A stretch of 64,000 bases of DNA from Rhynchonema sp. JSB1_4 (taxonomy: Eukaryota > Nematoda > Chromadorea > Monhysterida > Xyalidae): the NCBI GenBank assembly GCA_030248065.1, contig JASAMV010004066.1, positions 62,001-126,000 on the forward strand, written 5' to 3'. Positions 10,534 to 21,070 of the stretch are shown in pieces. Positions within the stretch are counted from its first letter, which is position 1; each line of letters begins with the position of its first letter. A model generated the notes under the pieces. The model worked only from the letters and a program-made list of their open reading frames with translations. It searched no databases and was not told where the DNA came from. The position numbers and the translations under genes were made by a program.

Positions 10534-12078
10534 AAAGTTATTAAGACGGATGGTTTACTGGACATTGATTAATGCTTTTTACATTAAAATTTAAAATTTT
10601 AAAATTAAAAATTAACGCATTTTTAATGCTGCAAACCATGAACGACATCAAACATGGTGACGATCGGTCGGGTTCTGTTTGCCTTCGTCACTGACTTTTT
10701 CATTGAGGACCTTCAGAAAAGCTGTTCACAGACACCTAATAAAAACCATTTGGTTAGTTTAAAAAAGGGCATCAGAAAAACATGAAATGTCTCGGTAGAG
10801 CAGAACTTGATCCCATTCTCTGTGACCGAATGTTTTCCGTGAAGTGCATCCTAGGAAGGGAGTGCACGGGAAGAAGCACGTTTAAATGGATGATCAAAGA
10901 TATGAATATCTTGGAGTGGTACAAGTCAACGCCATCTTTGAGAACTGAAAGCGCAATTGATGTTTTTCCTGCCACAATGCCCTGATGAAAATGCTCGTGA
11001 CTTCTTCTGAAGCTTCTTTAAAAGAACAAAGCAAATCAGCCAAATTCAAGCAGTCCCTTCTCAAATTTTTATTAGGATGCACACCCTGGCCAATATTCAA
11101 TATTCTGCGAATTGTGATGAAAAGAAACGATGCCGCTGGCTGCCGCGCTTTTCATAGGACAGACGTAAACTAACCGGTGCACGAGATGATCGAAATCGGA
11201 ACGACTGAGAATATGGTGCGCTGCCAGTGCCCACTGGCGTCGTTGGCGGCGTGACCGATCATAGGGCAGGGTCACCGCTTTCACACTTTTGCGACGCGCC
11301 AACTGAGATATGAGACAACTGCGACGGGAATGATAAGCATTTTACTAATCATTTCCAACTGACTTCCGCACTGACCTTCTGCAATTTTTTGAATTAGAGT
11401 CTAAAATTACTTTCAATCATAATCCGCGCTTCTCGATTAACCGAACATCGACAAATAATCACTTGGAATACACAAATATCATCAATGGCAGTCAAGAAAG
11501 ACTCCAGTTGGCTTCCTTTCGATCAATATTATATCGCTTGAAGGGGTTCTTGCAAAGTTAAAGCGTAACTAATATTCATATCTCCCGATTCAAGCAATGA
11601 TCTCAGTCAGTCGACGCGGATCCATCGTTCTGTGTATGCTCTCGATCCTGGCGAATCGCGGAGCAGTCAACATGCGATTTGGGCTCAAGTCTCACGACAT
11701 GCATTATCAGACCGAGTAATGTACGAGAAAACGTAGGTTTTCGTGTTTAGAAATTCAAATTGTGGCACATCGGCGGTTCATGACTAGGTGACAATGCTGT
11801 GTCTGTTCCTGTTTTTCGCCAATGCACCGCCCCCAATGGGGGACCCATGTGCCGTACGTCAGGGTCCGACGGAATCCGCATCCCCAATTTCCAACGATGC
11901 AAGTACCGACTATCGCCGATCTAGATGGAAAGGACGAGCACTCGAACTAGACCCATGTTGACGCTTGGGCTCAAGTACAAATGAGCTCAAAAATAAGAAT
12001 AGCCGTACAAAAAAATATAGAGATCACTGTGCACTTTTGGACTTCGAGAAATGACAAGCACAATACAGTCGTATTATT
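10534..12078. other. Intergenic between the GT92 locus and the receptor kinase
   Basis: No gene is supported. An AATAAA at about 10738-10743 could end the GT92 transcript. Short open frames on both strands at 10770-11300 lack splice or domain support. Confidence 0.35.
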
Positions 12079-12117
12079 CATTCTGGTACACGTACGAGTC
12101 GTACGTGTACCAGAATG
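12079..12117. repeat. 39-bp perfect palindrome (hairpin) in the 3' flank of the receptor kinase
   Basis: The 19-bp arm CATTCTGGTACACGTACGA (12079-12097) and its exact reverse complement (12099-12117) are separated by one base. It lies 74-112 nt past the kinase stop codon on the transcribed strand, so it would fold into a strong RNA hairpin in the 3' UTR or form a DNA cruciform. Confidence 0.9.
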
Positions 12118-12190
12118 ATTAATATGAAAACACTACGATACCAGCGGATCAATATTGTTATTTCCATTCTACACATCATCACCACAGTCA

Positions 12191-15100
12191 TTATCCGTCC
12201 ATCCCGCCAGCCAGCACATCCCGCAACTGTGTGGCCGTGCATCTGCGCTGTGGCTCGTTGGCCCAACAGCTCAGCCAGGTTTCCAGCACGTTTGGTGCGA
12301 CTTGGATGTTGTCCGCAATTGCCAGCCGACCGCCGCCACCAACCAGTGCGCACACTTGCGATTGTGAATGGCCGAAGTATGGCACCATCCCGAATGTCAG
12401 CACTTCCCACATCAGCACACCTGGGTTGTGAGGGGAAAGCATTGGCGATGAAGACAATGACGAGGACCTGGTGCACCGCCGGTCTGGGCGAGCAGGTCGA
12501 AACGGGCAAGCACAAACACGCTGCATCTGAACTCGCATTGTCAGGCAAAGAAAACTGCGGGAGAATGCAGTCGAAGCGTTACCAAAGTTGATGGTCGGAT
12601 TGCACCTGGCAGGGTCGCGTCAGATCCTTGAGTTACTGATGATATTTACTGATGATAGCACGAGTTTCAAGCTTCAAAAATAAAGTCACGCGGCCAAGGC
12701 AGATAAGATCCGATAACCAACTGTGATACTCAATGCTTTTCGTTGGTTTATTTACAGCTCAGAATGTTTCATGGGTATGATACCTTAAACCGAAATTCCG
12801 ATTCGTTCGATTTCTTTTCATTCTCTTCCCCTCGAACGTAACCAGAAACAATCATCGTTTTAACTTCACTAAACAAACGTACCGAGTGCCCATACATCAG
12901 AAGCGCAACTGAACATTCTTGTGTCTTTGCCCATACATTCAGGTGCGAGCCATCGGACAGCCAACGCCTCGCCAGCAGCAGCGCGCACTGTTAGCGTGTG
13001 AGCCGGCTGATGTTTCACACATCGCGCCAGACTGAAGTCGGCCAGTTTGACGTGCATATTGGTGAATAGCAGACAGTTGCGCGCGGCGATGTCACGATGT
13101 AGCCAGTGCTGTGCGTGCACGTGCGCCACCCCGTCGCATATCTGTGTGATGGACAGCGACAATGCAAGGATGGGAGGGGGTGAGTGAGGGTGCCACCCAC
13201 ACCACAGCCAACAACATCACATCAGGCTTAGTGATCCGATCTGGCTTCGTCATGTGACATGTATGAACTGAGGATATTTCGAGCTTTATGGTTCGCCCCA
13301 GAATGTCAGTCAGTCCAAAGCGTGTCCAGTTGCTGCCTCCTCGGGTCGAAACAAAACCAGCAAAACTTGAAAAAAGCCTCACAAGACAGGCACAAGTCCA
13401 ATCCGATTTGATCACCGTGTTTGATACGGGTCCACGTGATTGACTGGTAAGCATTGGTCGCACAACGACCATATAAGAATTCATCAAACCAATCCTGATT
13501 TTCACGTTCAGTCACTCTTAACCACTGTGCTATTTGCGATTCTCACAAAACATTTTCGGCTAAAAATAAACTAGCAGAGCACCCACGTTGCTGCGGGTCT
13601 GAAACATTTTGGTGACTGCATGGTTTGTGTGTGATCGCAGCGCAACGTCATTGCCACGTCACTTTCCTGCTTCACGATTCAGGAAAAAAATTTGACCAAT
13701 TCTTATAAAGTCATTGTGCGACCAATACCTTCCATACTCATGTTTGATAATCTCATGAGAAGGCACAATAACAGACAGCAAGTTTGAATTCTCACGCTGT
13801 AAAATCTGCTGCGTTATATCTGACGGTCAAAACGCGGTTGTGCTGGTTAGTGCTTCATACCTCACATATTAAAATCTTAAAATTCCGAGTTACAATGTTA
13901 AAAAATCTAAATTTCATCAGCAAATCTCATCTCAATTTTCTTCTTCATGCTTCTTACGGTTAGCGTAGATCATTCAGAACCTTCGTCCTCCAAGCCACCG
14001 TCAATTAATGGCTCACCTGGTGCACCAATCCAATCAATTCATGCGTGGTCGGCAAGCTCACATTCGAGTACGTCTCCGTGTCCAGGCAATTGGCTGATGT
14101 TTCACTGATCGCACGCAGCCACGACCTGCGGCGACGATATAAGGGTTGATTGTTTAACATGTGCACGATATACAAATTGAAACATTTTTATAAAAGGTTG
14201 GCGATACTGTATATGGGTCGGTGTGTTGTGCTGTACTGAAATATATTTCGTCTGATGTTTCACGTGAGAATGACCTTGAGAGCAAGTTGACCCGTTAGCA
14301 ATATCAACGCACAAAAAGTGAACGGCCAACTAACGTCAAAAAATACCAAAAATACATTTATGGTACGGAAGCAACTGCATTGAAATTGACACGATTACGC
14401 AAATTACTACAAACTCCAATGATCTGATCGGACTGCGTGAAAAACAGAACACCGCCGCTCATAATGCTCTTTTATGCCATTTTTGCGGGAGTGCCCAGCT
14501 GTGACTCATCCAAACATCCCCAATATCCACCTGAGATCGCCGTATTCAGCGTATTCAAGCACGACACAGCCAATGTGCACGCACGAACTCAACACGCACA
14601 CGATGTGGGCATGTGGTCCGATGCTTTGCAGCGCAGACAACTCGGTCAGGATGTAGTCCGTGGATGGGGCTGGGGCTGCGATGGAATGTTGTAGGCTGAT
14701 AGTAATTCATGCACTTGGCAATTTGACTGGACAACATATCAGCAGGACAATGTTCTTTACCAGTAGTCATCTTAGCGTGAAACATCAGCAGTTTCACCGC
14801 GCAGACATGCGTGTTTTTATGCACCAGACTAAACCAACGTCGATGTAACTCAACTGAAAAGTCTATCCATCAGTTCATGGCACTTAGGTTCAGTTTCCGT
14901 TGTGAAAAATTGTTCCTCCGCAAGGCAATGTTAGAGAAGACGGCACACAAAAAAATAAAAACCGATTTCTTTTTCTTTACTTTTTCGTAAGCCAACCGGA
15001 ACCGGAACAGCACTGGATTCTGTCAAGCTTTTCAGCAGACAAAAAATGTCATGAGCTGATGGATGGACTATACAAGTGCTACTGTTTATACATCTCACTC

Positions 15101-18100
15101 TCACAATTGACCCACGGCAATGTCTTTCTTTGACTCCAGGATGATTTTTGGCTGGCCATAAAACAACGCCACCAAATGGAAAAAAACCAGCAACAGTTAG
15201 GGTGCTTGTATCAACACATACTCTACTTGCAGCTGATGTTTCACGCACGAATGACTGAGCAATGGGGTTGGTTACATCGCTTACATGATACTAATCACTG
15301 TGTAAACTTAAAAACCAATCCAAATAAACACCGAATTAACCAAAACTGGCGCCAATGTTTGGTTGAACCGTCGATTTATTCATTTTGACCGCCACTCTTT
15401 GGTTTGTGTGCGTCACGGCGAGAAACACCTGTGTGATGCGACAGACAGTCTGTGCTGCTGCTGTCGCTGGCATAAAATAGCTGTTTCATAGGCGTACAAC
15501 AACAAGCATTGGTCGCACAATTACTACATGTGAGAATCCATTCCCTTAATTTTCCTGTACTGTCAAGGGAGATATTTGGCATTGTTTTTCAAATTTAACC
15601 AGTGTTTGACAAGCACTTCGCATTCTTATCAGTGCAGTGAGAAGAACGAGAAACCCACGTGTGCAGAGCAGAAGTTTCACAATGAATTCTACACAACCAA
15701 AAATGGTTCGGGGCTCAGGTTGCTGTAGCACGTATTGCATGCTTTGTGTGTGTGAAATCGATACACAACACACACGAAGCGGGAAAAGGAAAAATAAAAT
15801 AACTGCTTGTCAAAATCTGGTTCAATTTGACAAAATCACCAAAATCACCATTGACAATGCAGGCAAAATAGGGGTTGGATTCTCAAATAGTCATTGTGCG
15901 ACCAATACATCACCTATTCATAGAAATCGCTCATTATTTCGCCCATTAACATAAAAGTTCAACAATATCAACCTGACTTTGGTCACCCTGTGCCAACAAG
16001 GACACAATTCTTGGCATTTGAAAATATCCAGCCAGCGGCGTTTTCGCGCCTTCCGCCGATTCAAAACTGTAGTACAAATGATTGGCGGGCAACAGTTCGA
16101 TGTTAGTCCGTGAAACATCATTATCGTCTGATGATGCCTGTTCTGATGATGCCGTTCCATTGTCACAATGTCTAACGGTGATCGTTGTGGTATTATTGGT
16201 TGGGTGAAACATCACCGAAACGGCCGTACGAATTGGATGCAAATGGGTGGTCAGCAAATGATGACAATGCCTGAAGCACAACGAAATCTATTTGAGGTTG
16301 GAGATAACGTATCAGTATCATATGTTTTTAGACACTTTTTAGGGGCAATTTGCACCTAAAACTTCAGAATTGCACCTAAAAATTGGAGGTTAGGTGCAAT
16401 TTTCTAAGTGCAAGTTGCACCTAAACTTTGACATATCAGGTGCAAGTTGCACGCAGTGAATTTTGAGAAAAAAAACTATGATCAGTCTTGACAACGAAAC
16501 ACTCGCGTTTTATTTATGAATGACCAATAGAGCTCATGGCAGTGGGTTTGATTTAGAGCGGGTCATCATAAACCCATAATGCGGGCCAATGTTACAGTGC
16601 GCAACTCAAGTCTTTAAGTCATTTCGTCAACTCACAGCAGCCCCGAGTGAGCGCGAGAAAAAATACATGCACAATTAACAAAAGATCCCTGACCCGAATT
16701 TCTTGTACTTTCGATTCCACCAACAAAACGACGTGATGCTCGACGCAAGCACAACGAAAATGACAATGATCCAAAGCAGGTGCGCTTGCGAGGTGACAGC
16801 GGCCGCGTCTGCATTTTAGTGAAATGGCTTTTGGCAACAAAGACACACGACAAACTGTACGTGGCAAATGGATAAATGAAAAGTCAAAGAAACATTGCTC
16901 ATTTGGCAACCGATAAAAATTTAAGGGTTCACAAGAACAGCGCTCAGCGGATGTTTCATCCGCGAATAGACTACTAATTGTCATGATTATGAATGCACGG
17001 ACAATTACGACCACTTTCTGAATGGCGCAACAAACATCCCAAACCAAAATTAATTCAAATCACAAACGCACCGGCACAAACATAGGTGACATTGAGCACA
17101 TGTGTGGGTAGTGTTGCATTGCACGGGTCAATGTGACACGCTTGGAACACGGCTGGTTGCAGGGACAACGACCATTGTGTGTCCGACACCGCTGTCTCGT
17201 ATGTGGACGGGGTGGTGGGTGAGTACTGCAACGCAAACACAACGCGATGGTGCAATGTTGAGATGTGGAGTACGGGTGGGTATTGTTTGCTCGGTTGGGT
17301 CATTATTTTTCGTGAAAGTGCTTCCAGATGGACACGGACTACTGGACTCAAACTCTCACACAAGGGGGTCATTCTCGGCTGAAACATCAGCTGTCCAGAA
17401 ACAATTTACTTGTCAACCGCTGCTCACTTGGCAAACAGCATGATCACAATTACTGTTTGTACAAAAACAATGTACCCACTGTTGACCCTCTAAAATGTGA
17501 CTACTTTTTTATCAACATTTTACGTCAATTCCCACCTAGTTGCCAACTAGCACTCCGTACAATGCACATGCGAGGACCAGAACAGGCAGTGCCCGGGTCC
17601 CAATTATATCTCACTATAAAGCGGGTAGACTGTATCGTCGGTATCAGTAAAAATAAGACCAACCCCCAAACCACTTTTTCGAGAAAAAAGCGTTTGAAGT
17701 TGGCCTGACCGCATTTCCAACACGGTTTGGTTCGGTAGGCTGATGTTTGGCATGTCTACGAAAGGGAGCATGCTGATCATCATAGAAACAAAACTAGACT
17801 TTGAATCATCATATCCAAGTAAAAACAAAGCTATTTGTCGGTTGGTTTTAGTTGACAAAAAAATAAATATAGACCAAGCCCCTTGGCGGAGCAGTTGAAA
17901 ACCGAAAAAAAGTCCAACCCCCATTTTCTCTGCCATTTATTTTTAGCCTGCTTGAAAATGATTCAATACGGGGTTCATGAAAACGTCTTAAATGCAGCAT
18001 TATCATTCAAAATGCTTGTTACAGAGGTGGGAATCGGGTTACCTCGGTCCGGCATGGCCGGATTCAGAAAAAGTCAGCCCGGTCCTATCCGGCCCGATTT

Positions 18101-18898
18101 TTTGGGCCGGGTTTTTCTGATTGTATTTTGAAGCAAACGTCGGGTGTGAAGCGATTGGTTTCTGTTTGTTGAAATCATTGATACACACATTGAAAACATA
18201 AAGAAAAACATCAAAAAGCTTGTCTGTGAGAAGCTTCGAACTCGTGGCTCTCACAACCACAGTCAGATATGCTTGCCACTGTGCTAAAGACGCCGACAGC
18301 CAAGCCGCCTTACGATACATTATAAACGTAATGATCGGGCCAGCAGCGACGCACTCACCGAGAGAGCGTAAAGTCCCTAATACAACACACACACACAGCT
18401 GGGGTATTATGCAACAATCATGTGCTGAAGCAATCTTGTGTGTGTGTGTGTGTGTGTTGGGGTCGCGTGCTTTGGGGCTTGGTCTTTTTTGTCCGCGAAA
18501 ATTGCTCCGCCAAGCAACTTGGTTTTCTTTTTCAAAAACAAGAAACTAGACCAACCCCCAACCGGAACTAGCAGGTGTTTTCAACAGGCTGTAACTCAAT
18601 GTACATAGCGTTTTGAGACAAAATTTTTGGTGAATGTTTAGAATAGTTTGCCAGCTACACGCTGCACACAAAAAGGGGGTTGGTCTTTTGGTGGGGGTTG
18701 GTCTTAATTTTACTGATACCGACGGTATCCTACCTTGATGTCAATGAAACAATAAGGTGTGCGATATGGGTGTTGTTGCGGATTTCGACATTTGTTCCCA
18801 TCGTATATGACGTCATCAATCGTGCCCTCGCCCAGCACTTGACGCACAATCTGGGATAGATATGGCTTGTTGTAATGTAGGTGATGCAAGCTGCTGTG
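12191..18898 (-). CDS. Receptor tyrosine kinase with kringle-like segment, ROR/MuSK-like, DFG changed to DFS
   Basis: Phase-compatible exons, transcription order: about 18898-18734, 17378-17072, 16808-16694, 16270-15987, (gap), 14828-14761, 14675-14531, 14105-14017, 13141-12883, 12420-12191. The first carries KCRNPQQHPYRTPYC, a kringle-type CRNP...PYC block. The third carries one transmembrane helix (LLWIIVIFVVLASSITSFCW) followed by WNRKYKK. The kinase shows AVKLL (beta-3 Lys, 14792-14794), the alpha-C Glu in TELSALQ, hinge VVLEYAEYGDL, HRDIAARN, DFS at 13031-13039, VRWLAPE and DVWALG. The protein stops about 12 residues after the last kinase helix. Kringle plus kinase is typical of ROR and MuSK; the short tail recalls PTK7. 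The Gly-loop exon between 15987 and 14828 was not placed (FGGVVL near 15150-15170 is a candidate), and the 5' ectodomain exons are missing. Confidence 0.78.
13453..13726. mobile_element. MITE with about 35-bp terminal inverted repeats, in a receptor-kinase intron
   Basis: Begins ATTGGTCGCACAACGACC and ends with the near-inverse TCATTGTGCGACCAAT; the similarity extends inward through ATAAGAATT. It sits in the intron 13142-14016. No target duplication is evident. Same family as 15508-15906. Confidence 0.65.
15508..15906. mobile_element. Foldback MITE with roughly 110-bp imperfect inverted repeats
   Basis: The left arm starts ATTGGTCGCACAATTACT and continues through GAGAATCC and TTTGACAAGCA. 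The right arm read in reverse gives ATTGGTCGCACAATGACT, GAGAATCC, TTTTGACAAGCA in the same order. It lies in a receptor-kinase intron and has no coding capacity. Confidence 0.7.
17635..18725. mobile_element. Non-autonomous TA-flanked element (Tc1/mariner-like) filling a receptor-kinase intron
   Basis: The termini are CGTCGGTATCAGTAAAA...AAGACCAACCCCC and its inverse, flanked by TA on both sides (17633-17634 and 18726-18727). Internal GGGGTTGGTCT and AGACCAACCCC motifs recur in both orientations. A second element type, CAGAGGTGGGAATCGGG at about 18026, is nested inside. The right end stops 8 bp from the kringle exon's 5' splice site. Confidence 0.7.
18437..18457. repeat. (TG)n microsatellite
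   Basis: About ten TG units inside the element at 17635-18725. Confidence 0.9.
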
Positions 18899-20253
18899 GA
18901 TAGATTGATGCAAGCTTTGTATTCACGGGCTGCTTATATCAGCTTACTACAATTAGTCACAAAGCACAGCCGAACGGAAACTGCAACAGCAATTTGTACA
19001 TCTGTTAGCATCACCAGTAGCAATTTCGCTCGGTTGAAATCTCAAGTTCAGTGCTTATCTGTCACCATTGTGTACTGGCAAACCTCAGCAATTGGCTGCA
19101 AGTCATTCGGGCGTGAAACATTTTAGAATTGCATTTGGTGGAATTTTCGAAATGGTGTGAACAGCGCAAAAGGTCGCTCGAAAACTCAATGCGAGTGTGG
19201 CTGACAGATACACACAGCTTTCCACCGACATATGCACCGAACTCATATTTACTTTCGACAATTCCGCCCAACATCAACTTTCATCAAAAAGCGCACGACA
19301 ACAATCAAGCACTAAGGGCGAACTTAGGTTAAATCCGGAAATAATTTGCATGTAAAAATGCAAAACATTTCTGGGCTCCGGAAATATTTCCGGAAAACGC
19401 AAGAAGTTACATGCAAAAATAATGCGTTTTCCGGAAATATTTTCGGATTCCGATTTCAACCTAAGGTCGCCCAAAATCAAATTGCAGCCCACCCAAACTT
19501 ACGGACGAATTCCACGGCAGACAGGGATGTCCTTTGAAAGTTGTGTTCACTGGGCCGGTGTAGGTCAGATTCAGGTAACATTCAGCTGAACCAAAAGGTA
19601 TGAAACGATAGGATCAAATAAATATCCAGGTAGTAACTGAAAGAAAGACAATAATCAAGACACACCAAAATTGAACGAAACATCATAAATATTGGGCTGA
19701 GCGCAATCGGGTGAGATTCGTTCTGCAGTTGGCCACATCGCGATCAAAATCAATGTGAATTCTTCTTCTCTGCAAACCAGCCCAGCTAGTGAATGAATTA
19801 GCTTCAGTAGAGTGAAACAGAACAAACACAACGGTTAAAAAAACACGATATAGCAGGTAAGAGGGCAGCAACACAAGGCACCAGGACAGAACCGAAGAGG
19901 CACACAGAAGACCAAGCAAACAAAACATTTTGTCATCTGATTTTATCCGATCTGGGTGGGAACTAGACGGGATCTAGCCAAAGTCGATGGTAACAAACAA
20001 TCACAACTTGTGACAGAAGATGAGCAAAGTATGAGACAAGAATGATTATAAGAACGCAATAACGGCAGTGAAACACGGAAACAGTCACTGGGCAGAAGAC
20101 CGATTATGGGTTGCTGAAATACACATCATCGATTTGGGTCGTCGCTAGCAGGCCACCAATATACTTACATAGGTATTAAAGCAAGCAAGCTGATGTTTCA
20201 ATGTCTCACTTCAGCCAGTGACAGTGTGAGCACCAACATTCACAAATGCATTC
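18899..20253. other. Region between the kringle exon and TIMM9
   Basis: Apart from the candidate leader exon at 19845-19928, no coding is supported. It should contain either more ectodomain exons of the receptor or its 5' flank. At 19330-19450 there is a short CGGAAATATTTCCGGA-rich patch with internal inverted repetition. Confidence 0.35.
19845..19928 (-). CDS. Candidate signal-peptide exon, possibly the start of the receptor kinase
   Basis: An ATG at 19928 opens a hydrophobic leader (MFCLLGLLCASSVLSW and onward, about 28 residues) that ends at a possible GT splice donor. It is on the right strand and upstream of the kringle exon, so it could be the missing first exon of the receptor. No exon between 18900 and 19845 has been tied to it, so the link is inference. 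Confidence 0.3.
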
Positions 20254-20766
20254 TCAAGTCCTGGGCGGCGTTGCACCCATCTGTTCTTGTTGTAAGAGTT
20301 GATGTTCCTGGAATCTTAACGACATTCGTTGCGTGATCCTCAGATATTTCTCCAGGCAATTGGCCGCGCATTTGTCCTCCTTCTCCGATACTTTGCGACT
20401 GCCGAAGTCATTCACGCAATCCATGAAACATTGCTCGCTCACACTGAAACATCATACTGGGGTTATCGCTTCGTGTTTTGATTGTTATCTTTCCGGGCTT
20501 GGTTACTAATGTTCACCATCATGTACATAGCTTTTGTTCGTCACAGAATAGTGGATTGAAATAGTCGCACTCAGCCCGCAAGAACAAAATTTGAAAAGCT
20601 TTAAAAGCCCTCATATCGTCATATACATAGTCAATCTCAAGATGCGCAGCTCGCGAAATGAATTCTGAACTCACTTGTTGTACTGATACAGGAAATCCTT
20701 GAGCGCCTTGATATTGTCGACAGCCTCCTGCGGTGTCTGACTGCCGGCCGCAGAGGATGAGGTCAT
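20254..20766 (-). CDS. TIMM9: Mitochondrial import chaperone Tim9
   Basis: Two exons, 20766-20675 and 20443-20254, joined in phase 2, give 93 residues, the usual size of Tim9 (about 89). The twin CX3C motifs are CFMDC and CAANC, with the linker VNDFGSRKVSEKEDK between them and ITQRMSLRFQEH after, all diagnostic of Tim9. Tim9 pairs with Tim10 in the intermembrane space to escort hydrophobic proteins to TIM22; the Cys pairs form the two disulfides of the helical hairpin. The start is the ATG of MTSSSAAGSQ. The intron acceptor is TGATGTTTCAG, one of the clustered 10-mers. The neighbour ADRM1 is on the same strand, about 300 bp upstream. Confidence 0.92.
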
Positions 20767-21070
20767 CTTGATTTTGAATCTGCGCACAAACTTCATTCAA
20801 ACACACCGCTACCAATTTCATTAAAAAAATATGACAGCGATATCACAACGCTTTTCAAACCCGAACGCACAAATGACAACACGTATTCGATTCAACGTTT
20901 CATGCCACCGAACAAAAGAACCTTCGGGAACAATAAGAATAGTAAAAAACATCACATGTAAATATAAAACCTTAACATTTTGCCTATTTCAAGAAAATCC
21001 ATTCACAATATCACGTTACGTTAAAAATATTATAAAAGTGGATTACAATCGACTTGCAACGAACAGCCAA

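Larger units (their letters stand above)
13003..20461. repeat. Cluster of the 10-mer TGATGTTTCA on both strands
   Basis: Exact copies occur near 13008, 14097, 14253, 15233 and 20193 (+) and 14779, 16108, 16206, 17381 and 20452 (-). Near-matches lie at 16952, 17741, 19108 and 19679. Several extend to TGATGTTTCACGC...GAATGAC. Some fall in kinase exons, two (17381, 20452) form the TTTCAG of splice acceptors, and others are intronic. One more exact copy is at 30963. Two copies in the GT92 genes (about 5071, 10386) simply encode LMFHTRR. Confidence 0.7.

Noticed and set aside
13003..20461. Calling the TGATGTTTCA cluster a piRNA locus
   Set aside because: The similarity to CTGTTTCA is short, spacing to any small RNA start cannot be seen, and several copies are inside exons or at splice acceptors. 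Kept as a finding without that label.
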